From Sindora glabra (lineage: Eukaryota; Streptophyta; Magnoliopsida; Fabales; Fabaceae), in NCBI GenBank assembly GCA_020226215.1, contig CM035230.1, positions 24,533,883 through 24,597,882 of the forward strand: 64,000 nucleotides of DNA, given 5' to 3'. The position numbers and the translations under genes are program-made. The notes below the pieces were generated by a model. It made no database searches. It saw only the letters and a list, made by a program, of their open reading frames with translations, and was not told where the DNA came from. Shown piece after piece: positions 1-12,229 of this stretch (positions are counted from its first letter, which is position 1; each line of letters starts with the position of its first letter).

Positions 1-1260
1 CCTTTTCACAAAAGCTAAACACTCAATTCCTCACCATTTTTCTTAAAAAGTGTGTGTTGATTTTTCGCACTTAAAATGTGGAGCTTTTCTTGGACATAGA
101 GAGACTACATCCCATAAAATTGTTAATGTAACGTATTAGTACTATGTAATCATATAATTTTTTAAAACTACATAAATCATGTTTTTCTCAAAATTTTATG
201 TTCATTGTTCATAAAATGACCACAAGTCACTCGATGTGAGAGTATCCACCAGCATTCAATTTTATTTTATTTTTTAATTAGTATTAAAATTATTTAGGAA
301 TGACAAGTCATTTTGTCTATTAAGTATGAATTTACAACTAAGAAAGAGTAGAGGCTTCGAGGAGGGGTAGCTTCATGGAAACTACGAAAAAGCAATTCCA
401 AGTCTAATAATTATGATTTCACTCTTACGCGGGACAGCTATGTTTTTTCACATACTAATTTCATTTTCACCAAAAATGGAATTCAAAAATGGTTTTTGAA
501 TGAAAAATCAATAATTGTCATTAAATATACAATGGTAAAATAAATTTACAAAGTTCTATCCAATAAAAGATTTAATTTTGGATATCATTTTTTGTATTTA
601 TAGCATTCTTATTTTTTAAGTGCATGTCAGTGGAAGCCAGTACGCAGTTAGAAATTCTTGTGAAATAACTACACTTAAAATATTTTTCTATTTTTGAGAA
701 CATAAAGAAATTCCATAAGTCAATATATTTACACCCTTTTTGCTGGTCTTCATAATTCTGGCAGCTGCTTTCATTTTTCTTGTTATTTCTTCTTGCTAAT
801 TTTATTGAAGCTGACCCGCCATTCACAGTAAATTTTTTTTTTTTTCCATTCGATACATATTTTTTGTATTTGCTTTCCACTCAATTTCTCAGTTCTTACT
901 AATTATTCTCGGAATGAACTGTACATGTCGTGCATCATTGATATGGAGGTGTAAATTTATACCTATCCAATGAGAAAATCTTACAATAATTATTTTTTAA
1001 AAATAATCTCCTATTCGCATTTTACCCATATATCAAATAATAAGAATTTACACCACAAATTTTGTGCACCGTAGACAATCCTCTATTTTATTAGAAGTAT
1101 TGATTTTTGTCATACAATTTTTAATTTTCTAAATTGTAATAGTGGAGGATTTACAATTCCCTCAATGTTGAGGCATCCACTTGCATTATTGAAAACTTTA
1201 ATGAAAATATTTGGGGTTTACTAGTACCCGATTTTATTTTTCTAACTTGTGCAATACAAT
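1..1260. repeat. Non-coding repeat unit, copy 1
   Basis: No gene is visible. The stretch is built of blocks that recur in the same order elsewhere. Positions 1-230 match 30562-30790. Positions 290-480 and 600-880 match 41130-41270 and 41440-41710. The end block, with the phrase 'gaggcatccacttgcatta', matches 26540, 42020 and 56765. A 102-codon minus-strand ORF at 572-880 is not conserved in the paralogous copies, so I do not call it a gene. The origin of the unit is unknown; one copy lies upstream of a TNL remnant. Confidence 0.6.
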
Positions 1261-1289
1261 TAATTATAAATTTAGTTATTTGCAAAAAT

Positions 1290-2105
1290 GAGATTCGTGA
1301 TAGAAAAGCCAGAGGCGTCGAGGAGGCGCAGCTCCATGGAAACTAAGAAAAAACATATCCTAGTCCATTAATGATTTCAGATCTACGTAGGGCATCTATT
1401 TTTTCTTTTTCTTTCTCTTTTTTTTTATCCATGTTAGTGGTGGGTGGCAGAAATTCTTGTGAAGTGATTCTTCTCTTAAAATATATTTTTTTATATTTTT
1501 GAGAATGTAAAAGAAATTTCATAAAGTTGTTTCGTTTCCTAAGAAGTCAATATATTTTCACTATTTTGCTTGCATTAAAGAGTTCCAACTTTTCTAAAAA
1601 GCATAAGTGGAGAAACAATAATTCACTCGATATTGGGCCATCCACCTGCATTTTGTCCTAGCACTTGCCACCGTCTTTAGAGCAATCCTTTTTATACACA
1701 AAAATAAAAATATAAAAGTATATGTTGAAAATATAGGCATCAAATTGAGTCAAAAATTGTACATTGAAATTAGTTCAAGACATTGGAAAAGCCTAAGAAA
1801 GATTTGGTTACAAGAGAGGATGGTTATAGTTAGTTACCGTAGGTAGTTATCAGAAATTAGATGCATTATTTTCAACATCGACATATATATTTTATGTCCA
1901 TTTACTAGTTAGCTGATTATTTAGGATCGTTTTATATAATTTTCATAAATTATTATATAAATAAAGTAGAATAGAAATCGAGGAGGCCTTTGACCATTTT
2001 CACAGATCAAACCACACAATCTGTGCCTAACTCTTGGCATCCTATCGTTTTTCTGTGATAGTTTTAATCCTAGACTCCTTCCTAGTTGTTTTAAATCTGT
2101 CTGTC
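1290..2105. repeat. Non-coding repeat, paired with 4250-5330
   Basis: This block is a diverged direct duplicate of about 4250-5330. Both carry, in order, the 'gcaatcc/ttttatacac' region, 'agatttggttac', 'taggtagttat', 'ttttcataaatt(a/g)ttatataaataaa', a 'gaccatt(t/a)tcaca(g/a)atcaaaccac' stretch and 'ggactccttccta'. There is no ORF. The order TATA-like box, then W-box-like TTTGACC, then a pyrimidine-richer stretch resembles a gene 5' end, but no coding exon follows either copy. Confidence 0.55.
1953..1998 (+). promoter_or_regulatory. Possible relic promoter (TATA plus W-box-like motif)
   Basis: 'TTATATAAATAAA' is followed within about 30 bases by 'CCTTTGACCATT', which contains a W-box core (TTGACC), the target of WRKY factors common in defence-gene promoters. 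The duplicate at 5188-5230 keeps the TATA-like run but reads TCTGACC, so its W-box core is lost. No coding exon follows. In DNA this AT-rich such motifs arise by chance, so this is a weak call. Confidence 0.2.
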
Positions 2106-2680
2106 ATCAAGTTCCCCCGCAAAATTTTGAAAAAATTTATATAAATTAATTTGTAATTGATTAGTTTTTTAATTAAAAAATAATATTGTAAATTTAAATT
2201 TTTATTTAATTGTATTAAATAAAAAATTAATTATGCTTTTCAACAGGATATTTTTAAGTTGTTATCAAATTACAATAATTGTTTCCTACGGTAAGCTGGT
2301 CACACATCAAATTGAAGCAAAGAAAGAACAGGTGCAAAATAGGAAAAAATGAATTTGAAATATAAATTGATGTTCAATTAATTAATTTATTAATTCTAAT
2401 ATTTTTAATTAAATTTTGATATTACACCTAATTTTATTAATTAGTATAAATTAATTATATTATATATGAATATTAAATATTATTAATTTGTTATTGAATT
2501 ACATTCTCCCATATAATTTTTTATTAAATGCATCATTTTTTAATTCAGTAATTTAATTTCATATTAGAGATAATTAATTTTCTACTAAATTACATTATTG
2601 AATAAAAAAATATACATAAAAATAATTCTTTGTGAATAATACTAAATTTTCAAAATTAATATAGCACTGAAAACTTCTAC
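2106..2680. other. AT-rich spacer, no gene seen
   Basis: A run of TTAATT-type low-complexity sequence. I see no ORF, RNA gene or clear transposon end in it. Confidence 0.6.
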
Positions 2681-2684
2681 CCAC

Positions 2685-2765
2685 CATAGCTTGTCTCAAT
2701 TGGCAAAGCACCGAAAGGGGGAAAACGAGAAACAAGAAAGAAGGTGTTGGGTGGAACTCAAACTT
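2685..2765 (+). repeat. Possible tRNA-derived SINE head
   Basis: 'CATAGCTTGTCTCAATTGGC' resembles a tRNA A-box region (TAGCTCAGTTGG) with a short insertion. About 50 bases on, 'GGTGGAACTCAAACTTT' is a poor B-box candidate. The segment is GC-richer than its surroundings. No tail or target duplication was identified, so this is only suggestive. Confidence 0.25.
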
Positions 2766-2789
2766 TACTTACCAAACATTAAGTTCACA

Positions 2790-3230
2790 TGTTTGGTTGA
2801 TGTTATATAAAAAATTAATAACAATTTAAATAAGTTGAAATTAAATTTAACTTAAATAATAATTGTATTAGGTTTTATCAATTCATTTAATCTATTTGTA
2901 AATTTTAATTATTAAAATTTATATTACAAATTTATTTACTTAATTTAATTAGTTATTATTTTTAAAAAAAATTTAAGCATTGATAAGATATTTTTTAATT
3001 TTTATTTTCATTTTATTAATGCATGAATTTTATAATTTCATTTTATATAATTAAATTATTAATTCTATTTCTAATAATATCTTAAAATTCTAATATAAAT
3101 GTCTAAATGGGTCTGTGTATCAATTCATTTATAATTCTAACCTAACTTATTTATTATTTGTATTAAATAGATTAACCTATTTACAATCCGATCCCGTGTA
3201 AAAATTTCATGTTACCAAATATCAACCTTG
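2790..3230. repeat. Diverged interspersed repeat, family shared with 15430-15910
   Basis: The block shares with 15430-15910 the order 'gttatataaa...taataacaat', 'ttaaatttaa', 'tgt(a/g)ttaggtt', 'aattcatttaat', 'aaattttaatta' and later 'caacccattta/caattcattta', 'gattaacctatttac'. The phrases resemble widespread plant repeats made of 'AACCCGTTT'-like words. It has no coding capacity. It is probably a non-autonomous transposon relic; the class is not determined. Confidence 0.4.
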
Positions 3231-4089
3231 CCGAACATATTAAAATGATCTATGTAACTTAATTTCCACCAAAAATTTTGTGCGTTTCGTTCTCTATTTC
3301 CTTTGTCACACATATACAGTATTTTCATATTAATATTCAACAGTACTGTGAATAGAATGAGGCTATCATTTCTCTAGTATTTCTTTTTGAATTTTGATTA
3401 GAATTTCCTACGCTTACTTTTAATGCCTTAATTTTCATACAAGCCCAACCTTGTATCAATATATTTTGCACAATTGCCCTAAAAATTGTTGTTTTATCCT
3501 CAATTTTGCTAGTCCGAACAAAGAAATTGAATGCAACTGTATGTTCCTGTTCCTCACCCTTTATTAAAGATCCGTGGAAACAATTTATCTTGGTTTGTTT
3601 TAGCCGAAAACACCTTCCCCAAAATATTCAAATATAGTTATAAAATATAAAAGTGGTGAATTTTTTTAATTAGTTTAATATTAAATATAGAAAATGCAGT
3701 GAGAAATTTTTTATTTTAAAATTAAAATTATTTTCTCCTGCAATTATAATACTAATTATTATTATATTTTATCATAAAAGTGATTAGCCTAATAATATTG
3801 AATCTTTACGTCAGTTTGAAAGTTACAATTTGAGCAATAGAACATTAATTTATGGCTCATAAAGAGATGAATGACTCTTGGAATTATTAATACTTTGATA
3901 AAATTGTGATAATAAGTTTAAGAAAGATAATTAATCCTGTTGCTCCTATTCTCTATTTCTCTTATAAAAAAAAGGTATTATTTTATTTTAATCAAAGAAT
4001 ATATGTGACATACCACTTATTTATCTACATACAAATAATACAAAAATATATTTTCTAATAGAACAGAGACTCTCATCGTCAAACATTTT

Positions 4090-5640
4090 TTTCTTATACC
4101 TAATTTAGGTTTTGCCTTTTGCTTTCCGAGAATGCATTCACAGCGGACTCACGACCATCCTGGTGGGGCTGTCCATTTGCATTCCATTTTATTTTTCAAA
4201 TGAGTGCGTTGCCAACTATTTATTTCTGAAAGACAAGTATTTTCGCAAATTAATTATGAATTTACCTATTTGGAAGACTGATATTCATGGAAACCAGAGA
4301 AAAGCATTTCCAAGTCCAGTAATGATTTCACTTTAACATGGGACGCTGTAATTCCTTTACACACATACTAACTTTCAAATTTTCATCGTTTTTCTTAGAG
4401 GTATGTTGATTTTTCTGGTACAGCTTTTACTTTTTTTTTCCTTTTAATGGTAGATGTAGTAAAATTACTAAATATATACGTTAGCAAAAATTGAAATAAA
4501 AAGAAAAGCAAAAACTTTTAGGAGTCATCAAATATAATGCTTTTATCAAAGAGGTTCGACCTTTCTAAAATTAATGCCTCAGGGGAGAAATAACGATTCA
4601 CTAGATATTGAATAAACAAAAATAAACAATAGCAACGCCGAGGAATTGTTATGGTCTCTAGAGCAATATTTTCTTTACACAGAAATAAAAATATAAAAGT
4701 TTATTTATAAACCATCTCGTTAAAGCTGTGAGTTCATGGGTAAATTATACCCATTTTTCCCCGGGCATCGGCACAGTAATATCTTTAATAATTATTTTTA
4801 AATATTTTAGACATAATTAATTTCACTTTTAAAATTGCACGATGATAAATTTAGATAATAATCCTGATTAAACTAAAATCTAGTCTAAAATATTTGATTG
4901 CACTCTTATAATCTTTTCGTTATAAAGCTGTGTTATAATCATTCTAAGAATTTTTCAATATTTGACTATATTGAAAAGGTAGGCATCAGATTGAGTCGAA
5001 AAAATGTAAGTTTAGTTCAGCACACTGGGAAGGCCAATGGAAGATTTGGTTACAATAGATGATGGTTACACCTAGGTAGTTATTGGACGTTAGATGCATT
5101 TCCTTTGGCGGACAAAGGTATATAATAAGTTCTTTTACCAATTACGTGATTATTTATGGTAGTTTTATAGAATTTTCATAAATTGTTATATAAATAAAAT
5201 TACGATAGAAATAGAGGTGTCTGACCATTATCACAAATCAAACCACTGCACATTGTGTGTCTATCTTTTGGTATTCTTTCATTTTTGTTATAGTTTTAAT
5301 TCTGGACTCCTTCCTATTTTGTTTCAAATTAGTGCATTACTATCTAGTTATTTCTGAAAGACTAGTATTTTCGTAAATCAATTACGAATTTACCTATTTG
5401 GAAAACTGAGGTTCATGGAAACCAAAGAAATTCTTGTGAAATGTCTTTCTTGTAAAATATTTTTATATTTTTTGAGAATGTAAAACAAATTCCATAAAGT
5501 TGTTTCATTTGCTACAGCTCGATATGTCTACACTCCTTTTCCTAGTTCTCATAGTTGTGACAGTTTGCTTTGATTTTTCTTACTCTTTTCTTCGGATCAT
5601 TCACAATAATTTCCTTTTGCATTTGCTTTCCCCAAAGTTA
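4090..5640. repeat. Non-coding repeat unit, copy 2 (with GC-rich island)
   Basis: The unit starts with an island, 'TTTTGCTTTCCGAGAATGCA', followed by 'GGACTCACGACCATCCTGG' and 'CTGTCCATTTGCATTCCATT'. Its relatives are at 25770, 41025 and 55905. Then come the 'ggaaaccagagaaaagcattt' block, the 'agcaat...ttacacagaaat' block, the relic-promoter block and the 'ttcttgtgaaatg...ttgagaatgtaaaac' block. A 74-codon frame at 4112-4336 lies in the island but is not conserved among copies, so it is not annotated as a gene. Confidence 0.55.
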
Positions 5641-6850
5641 TAATTTCTTTTCACACAAGTTGATAAGTACTTATATTTTTTGTCATAATATTAATTATCT
5701 AATAATTGTTTAACTAATTTGACAATCACTTTCTAACTACTCTATTTAGGAAATTTCTATATAAGATATACACTATCTTTATTATTATTCATATTATTCT
5801 TTCTTTAAATTTGATTACTGATTTAAGTATTAGAGGAACAATGGTGGACTCCTTGTTTGCCATGGTCTAATGGTATGTTTATATCTTACGGTTATGCTGA
5901 AAAGGGAGAAATTCAACATAATCTAACACTCAAATTTTCACCATTTTATGTGTGTTGATTTTTCTTATAGAGCTTTTTTTTTTTTAAGTATGGTAAATAG
6001 AGTTTGAGTTAAATTAAAATAACTTTAAAAAAAGTACAAAGAGGATAATTATAAAGAAGAATAAAAAATGAAATTTTGAAAGAAAAAAGTGATTATTTTA
6101 TTTTAGACTTCAAGTCTTAATAAGATTTTATTGGTGTTTTTGCTTATTATGTAATGATGTTGTGAAGAGTCGTTTGAGTGTAGGAACTTGGTATTTTATT
6201 TTATTTATTTTTTGTGAGTGCATAATGATAAAAAAGAAATAATTACAATGAGAAAATTATTTGAGGGAGAATTGAGTGTAATTGAGATTTGAATTCCTCA
6301 AGAAGTTAAAGATTATAATTTTTATAGTTTAATTGTAAAAAATTCTATTGATTCTTACATGATTTTTCCCTTAAGTGTAAAAGCCTTTCATGCAAAATCA
6401 TATATTTTTTATTGCTATTTTTATTCCCCTATCTTATTATCTACATATCTTACAAGTAAAATATTTTTCCTAACAATAAAGTCATTGAACTCATAGACGC
6501 AAATACTTAGAAGACGAAGAAAAACAAAACCTTCCCTCGATATTATTGGGTTTAGGGTCTAGAGCAATCTTTTTTAAACATTTAAAGAAAATTATAGAAG
6601 TTTATATGCGAACCTCCTTGTAAAAATTGTGAATTCGTGTGTAAATTATGGCACAGTAATATCTTCAATAATTAATTCATAAATTTTTAATAATTACTTT
6701 TAAATATTTTGAACATATTTAATTTTAATTTTGAAAATTTTGTAATAATAAATTTAGATAATAATCAAGATTAAATTTTGAACTACTTTAAGATGTTTAG
6801 TTGAACTTTAAATTTAAAATCTTTTAATTATAAAATGAGGTATTGTTATG
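5641..6850. other. AT-rich spacer with fragments of the repeat unit
   Basis: No gene. 5895-5990 resembles the 'gctaacactcaattt...tgtgttgatttttct' part of the unit, and 6480-6700 resembles its 'agagcaatctt...tgcgaacctcc' part. The rest is low-complexity AT sequence. Confidence 0.5.
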
Positions 6851-6852
6851 TA

Positions 6853-7087
6853 GGTATTGCCTACCACATTAATCGTAAGCACTGTTACTCCAATATTACC
6901 AACTAATAATAATATGTGAGTGTTATATTTAATAATCAATTATGAATTGGTTTGACTTTCTCTTCTATCATAATTTATAATAAATAATTATTAATTAATT
7001 ATTTATGTTTAATTGATTATAATACAAAATGAACTCACATGTTACTAGTTGGTGGTGCCTAAAGATGATATGATAAGTGATGCCCCC
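6853..7087. mobile_element. Putative MITE with imperfect terminal inverted repeats
   Basis: A fold-back segment of about 235 bp. The left arm, 'GGTATTGCCTACCACATTAA' followed by 'CCAACTAATAATAATATGTG', pairs imperfectly with the right arm, which reads in reverse complement 'GGGGCATCACTTATC', 'GGCACCACCAACTAGT' and 'AACATGTGAGT'. The centre is a palindromic TAATTAATTA run. There is no ORF. The target duplication is not clear, so the family is not assigned. Confidence 0.4.
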
Positions 7088-7429
7088 GTAATTATTTCTC
7101 TTATAAAATTTGCTGAAAATAGCCTTTAGTTTAACTTGGATTATGGAAAATAAACATTAAGATGTTTTTCTTAATGAGGAATTGGTTAAACCTTTGGATG
7201 TTCACTTGCAAAGATTAGGTATTAAATCTTTAATGCAAAGAAAGATACAAAATTTTTAAAAGATATTGTGTGCCATTTAAGCCAAAAACTCTTAGTTAAA
7301 TATTAAGATATTTATATTTGTATTAATTATTTTCACTTTTATAAACCCTAACAACAAAAGATCTATTTCTCTTTTCTTTATTCTCCTTTTTAACAATTGA
7401 CTATTTAATATAAATTCAATTCTTCTATT

Positions 7430-7725
7430 ATACAATTACACTAAATTAAGTTCTTATTGTAATTTATTCTTTAATTCCTTTAACATAAAAAGGTCAAAGA
7501 AAAATAGAAGAAAGGAAAGAAGATATATGAATTTTTTTATAAGCTTGGTATGCACTTAAAACTGTTGCAATGTAATTTTTTTTTAATATTTCACAAAAGT
7601 TGAAAATCTGGTAATTTTCTTCTTTTGAAAATTTGTAAATTGTAAGAATTTTTAAAATAATCATACAAGTTACTACTGGGATCGACTTTTTTATTGTCTT
7701 TACTCAAATAATAATAAAAAATTCT

Positions 7726-7758
<33 letters not shown>

Positions 7759-8340
7759 AATTTATTCTCCTTTTTAACAATAAACTATTTAATATCAATT
7801 CAATTCTTCTATTTAAACCGAATTAATTTCTTGTGCTAATTAATTAGAGTTTAAATTTGATGCAGTGTTAATATATAACTTTTTATATTATTAGTAAATC
7901 AGAAAATGACAAGTTATTGAAAATTAATATTAATAAATTTTATCAATAATATTTTTATTGATGCGATAACCAATGGGTAAGTGATTGCAAAAATAGTTTA
8001 CACTTGCAATGAATTAAAATTAAAATTTATTAATTTATTCTTTAAATTGTTGGAATAAGGGATGATATAAAGTGGTCAGAGAAAAATGCAAGGAAAGGAA
8101 TATATATGAAGTTTCTTTATATGCTTTGTATTCGTTTAAAATTTTTACAATGTTTTTTCTTTTAAGTTTTTACAAAGTTGAAAATCCTGTAACTTTTTAT
8201 AAATAAATCTTACGAATTTTTTTTTTAATAATTATGAGAGATACTGCTTTGAGTTTCACCATATCAACTTGTACATCTTGAAACAGGTAAAAGTAATATG
8301 AACCAACTTTGCAATGAGTCACAGGGGATGATATTCCGGT
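7430..8340. repeat. Two tandem copies of the repeat-unit tail
   Basis: 7430-7690 and 8030-8340 are related to each other ('ttattctttaat', 'gaaaaat...aaggaaag', 'atatgaa(t/g)ttt', 'ttttacaatgtt/ttgcaatgtaa', 'gttgaaaatc(t/c)(g/t)gtaa'). They are also related to 31010-31300 and 54010-54290. No ORF. A CT microsatellite separates the two copies. Confidence 0.5.
7729..7757. repeat. (CT)n microsatellite
   Basis: An uninterrupted TC/CT dinucleotide run of about 29 bases. Confidence 0.95.
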
Positions 8341-8399
8341 TTTAAATTTATATAAGCTTAATTTTAAATGAATTAAATCCTATTTTTCTTAAAGTATTA

Positions 8400-9075
8400 G
8401 ACTCTATTTCATATAAATAACTAATAAGTTAATTGATTATATAAGAAATCTTTTGTAAATTAGTTAATGTAAAGTAAAATAAAAGGACATATTAATTTAA
8501 ATATTAAACTATATTAACACAATCAAATTATTCAACAAGATAATATAATTATACAAAATTGAAATAATTATATTTCCTGAACTTAAATAATTTTTATTTA
8601 TAATAGAAATTTAATTATTTAAAATTAATTTATTATATTTTATGATTTTGCACATTTATTTATATATGTATTTTTATATATTTATAGTTTAAAATAAAGA
8701 TAATATCAACTAAAATAAATTAATTATATATCATGATATTATATATTTAATTATTTGCTCATTTATTTTTTTGATATTATATACTTATTTATTTATATAG
8801 TTATTTAATTAATTTTTATTTACATATTATTTAAAAAAGAATATGATTATTTAGTAAAAGCATGGGTGATAATTAATAAAAAGTGAAAAGAATAAATTTG
8901 AAATCTTTTTAAATTTACTTATTTATAAATTATAAGTTACTCAAAGAAACTTATTAATAAGAACTTATTTCTTTTGATAAACTAATGCATCAAATATTTT
9001 AAGCGATTAACTTATAACTTATAAATCAAATTAACAAGTGATAGACTAATTTATTTATTGTGCAAAACAAATTCT
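8400..9075. mobile_element. Diverged relative of the 60.0-61.5 kb fold-back element
   Basis: Left end 'CTATTTCATATAAATAACTAATAAGTT'-like (shown in parts: TATTTCATATAAATAAC, then TAATAAGTTAAT). In reverse complement the right end reads TTGTTTTGCACAATAAATAA. These match the 'GTTTCGTATAACAAATAAGTT' ends at 60.03 kb, allowing for decay. The interiors also correspond: the 'ttaattatttaaaattaattt', 'tatgtatttttatatattta' and 'taataaaaagtgaaaagaata' stretches recur at 60.45-60.75 kb. It has no ORF and is a non-autonomous DNA transposon. Confidence 0.5.
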
Positions 9076-9094
9076 AGTGTCACCACTTTGATTA

Positions 9095-9400
9095 GATAGA
9101 ATTGTGCAATGGAACTACCTTAGCATATCAATTTACGATTATATTGTTATACTTGATTAAAAAAATCACAAAAAATATATTTAATTAAAAGAATGATGGG
9201 TGTTAGTTATAAAATTTTATATAAAGATTATAGTTTCAATTTTTGAAAATTGATAAAAATAAAATTCAATCAATTTAAAGTTAAAAGAGAATTTATTGTT
9301 TTCTTAATTAATATATATTTCAATTTTTGAAATTATATTTCATTTATGATATAACCTATATTTTATTACACCTTTATATATCCTTTCATTTGAATGAAAA
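9095..9400. repeat. Interspersed repeat B, copy 1
   Basis: Non-coding block with phrases 'tgttatacttgatt', 'attgata(a/g)a(a/g)ataaaa', 'catttatgatataacc' and 'tatattttattacac'. Related blocks lie at 10440-10770 and 40190-40480. Class unknown. Confidence 0.5.
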
Positions 9401-9582
9401 ATATTTTCTATAATATATAGTTACAAAATATTAAGATGTGAAAAAGTAATTTATTTATTTAATATCAAATATAAAAAATTTAAAAAAATAAATTCCTTTA
9501 TTTCAAAATAAAATTTATCTTCCTCTATTATCATGTCTATAGGTATTTTTAACTATCAATACAAGCGCAATTATTCATTCAT

Positions 9583-9584
<2 letters not shown>

Positions 9585-9659
<75 letters not shown>
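9585..9659. repeat. (AT)n microsatellite, about 75 bp
   Basis: A pure AT dinucleotide run. It produces spurious ORFs of alternating Tyr-Ile on both strands, which are not genes. Perfect self-complementarity means it can form a hairpin or cruciform. Confidence 0.97.
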
Positions 9660-9664
<5 letters not shown>

Positions 9665-9799
9665 TTTTATAAAAAATGTTTTTATGTACCAAATTGTGCG
9701 CGTGAAGAAAAACATTATCTCACTTAAAACACTTGTCTTTATTTTACTAATTAAGTAAAAATCAATTGTCAATTTTTGTAAGTTTTAATATCATAAAAG

Positions 9800-10060
9800 A
9801 TTCTCCCGAAAACGAAAGGCGATATGCAGTGAAGTGTGGGTTCTCCACTGCTGCATTTTAGAAAAGCAAAGCAACACTTTAAGAAAAATAGTGAGAAATT
9901 CAGTCAAAAACAATTGTGACTTTGTAGAAAATAAATGGAAAAGCATGGTAGTCCATCTGGAAATTGATAATAATGACGAAAAGAAGCTTTGGAAAAGAGA
10001 AAAGGAGCAATCAAAGAAATTCTTGCAATCGCAGAGACAGGCAAAACGTGTGTGACATAT
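9800..10060. repeat. Module C, copy 1 (also 11030-11190 and 58800-58995)
   Basis: 'GGTTCTCCACTGCTGCATTT', 'agaaaagcaaagcaac', 'aagaaaaatagtgaga' and 'gaaaataaatggaa' correspond to 'GAGTTCTCCAATAATGCATT', 'agaaaagcataagttg', 'aagaaaaatggtgaga' and 'gaaagtaaatgtgg' at 58.8 kb, just before the second TNL remnant. A 73-codon plus-strand frame (9834-10055) is not conserved in the paralogues, so no gene is called. The function is unknown. Confidence 0.45.
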
Positions 10061-10439
10061 CTTTGTGGAAAAAATTTATCATCATTAAATTATTTTAATA
10101 AAAAATATCTTCCATAAAAATATAAATATAAAATATTAAGATAGTAAAAAAAATACTTTTTATGTAATATTATATAATGAAAAGTAAAGTGAAAAATAAC
10201 ATACACTATTTCAAAAAAGTAAATTAATTTCTATCACTATTATAATATTAATTATTTCAAATTTTTAATTAAAAGATATATAATATATTACTCATTTATT
10301 TATATAAATAAATATTTTTTTAAAAAATATCTTGACGAAACAAACGATTCCGGATTTTTTTTCTCAAACCTACTCCAGCTTTTGCCTTTTGTTGCCCCAA
10401 AATGTATTATCTGCATGTCTCAAAGTCTAGTAACGTTTG

Positions 10440-10770
10440 CAACTGAGGAAAATTTTATGTTACATCACTAGCGTAGGTGTATTACCAAATTTGATCATTT
10501 ATATATATTATATAATATGTGAATTTTTTTTGTCAATGAGAATATTGCTATACTGATTTAAAATATGTAACTATGTGGATGATTAGTATTAATTTTAAAA
10601 TTCTATATAAAATTTTCAAGTTCAACTCTTGAAAATTGATGGAGATAAAATCCCATCAATATAAAATTATTAGAGGATTTTTTTAATATTTAAATTAATA
10701 TGTACTACAATTTTTTAAAATGACATTTCGTTTTTTATATAACCTATATTTTATTACACTTTTTTTATGT
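10440..10770. repeat. Interspersed repeat B, copy 2
   Basis: Matches copy 1 (9095-9400) and copy 3 (40190-40480) through 'gaaaattgatggagataaaa', 'tgacatttcgtttttta' and 'ataacctatattttattaca'. It is preceded at 10375 by a decayed island-module start (CTTTTGCCTTTTGTTGCCCC). Confidence 0.5.
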
Positions 10771-11029
10771 ATGCGAACAAAAAATCGTGTTCAAGTCTTT
10801 ATTTTGCTCATTATATAAAAGTTAATTAATATTTTTTGTAAGTTTTTATAATTTAAAATTAAGTCGTTAAATGATATGTTAACGTTGAGAAAACTGAATA
10901 GAATATCAAAAGTTTTTATTTTTTTATCATTAATATAATAAAAGATTTAAAAAACTGAAAAAAATTCAGAATTTCAGTTTTTATATGTTTGCAAAATTAC
11001 AACAAAATTAATAACTGTTTTTCTTTTGC

Positions 11030-11190
11030 AAGCAGGGCATGTAAAATTCGCCCTAAACAAGGAAAGCCATGAGGGAATGAACGTGGGTCCAATAATGCAT
11101 TTTTAGAAATGCAAAAGCTGCAGAACCAGCTGTCAGAAAAAAGCAGCACTCCAAGAAAAGTGGTGATAATACAAAATAGATTATTATGGC
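11030..11190. repeat. Module C, copy 2
   Basis: Contains 'GGGTCCAATAATGCATTTTT', 'gaaatgcaaaagctgcag' and 'agcagcactccaagaaaagt', alignable with 9830-9900 and 58820-58905. No conserved reading frame. Confidence 0.45.
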
Positions 11191-11199
11191 ACATCCATG

Positions 11200-12229
11200 A
11201 TTCAATGATATATGAAGCCTAATTATACAGTATTGATACTGATGAGGCTCGCCACTCTTTTAAGACGTACCCTTTAGCATGATGTCATATTTGTGTATCA
11301 GCAAAACCTTTGTAAATGCAATGAAAGGAAAATATTTCTAATTCTAAATAATGTTTACATTTTTTATGAGCACAATTGTATATTAAAAATAAAAAATATC
11401 ATCTCAAATTTTGAAATGGTTATATTTTACTCTTATTAATTACAAAAATTTACAAATAACTCTCTTCAATCATATAAAACTTTAAATTAACTTTTCTATT
11501 AAATTAATTATTTTATTAAATTTTGTGATTTTTTAAGGAAATTTTTAACAAGAATCACAATATTTCTATACACTAGTTTATCATATAATTATTTATATAT
11601 AATTTTTATATTATATAATTAATAAAAATTAAGTAATATATAAAGGATATTAATTGAATACTTTAAAAGGAATTGTGAGATTATGTATAAAAATGATGTA
11701 ATGAACTAACTTATAATAATATCATAATTCTTATTTACAAATTTGCATACTTTAATAAAATATTTAATAAAATAAATGATAATTGCTAATTCTAAATGTT
11801 TTATAAATTTAAGTTTAATTTACTGCAAATGTAAATTTTTTATATTATAATCTATCTTTATGTTTTGATATTTTCAAAAAGTTATTAAAATTTTCTTACT
11901 ATTAATGAAAATTTTTTATTATTGTTATTTTTTGGTTATGTATTATTCTCTTATTTACTAATAATATAAAATATTTTACAGTAATAATATATCATATTTA
12001 AAATCTTTTTTAAGGTTTAAAATTTTATACTTTAAGTTTTTAAAGTTAATGAAATAATATACAGTTATTCTAAAATTATAAGGAATATTTTAAAATTTTT
12101 CTATATATTATATTTTATAAGTAAATAACTATTTTTAAAAATTTTGATATTTATTTAATAAGGATGACTAATATCTACATTCATATAGAGATTAATAATT
12201 TTCACTCTTTCAATCGGAGAAAAAATATA
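11200..12229. other. AT-rich spacer, no gene seen
   Basis: Extremely AT-rich low-complexity DNA with no sustained ORF, transposon end or RNA gene that I can support. Confidence 0.6.

Noticed and set aside
4112..4336. 74-codon frame in the GC-rich island
   Set aside because: Paralogous islands at 25.8, 41.0 and 55.9 kb do not keep the frame, and it starts with TTG.
9533..9772. Overlapping plus- and minus-strand ORFs of repeated Tyr-Ile
   Set aside because: They are translations of the (AT)n microsatellite.
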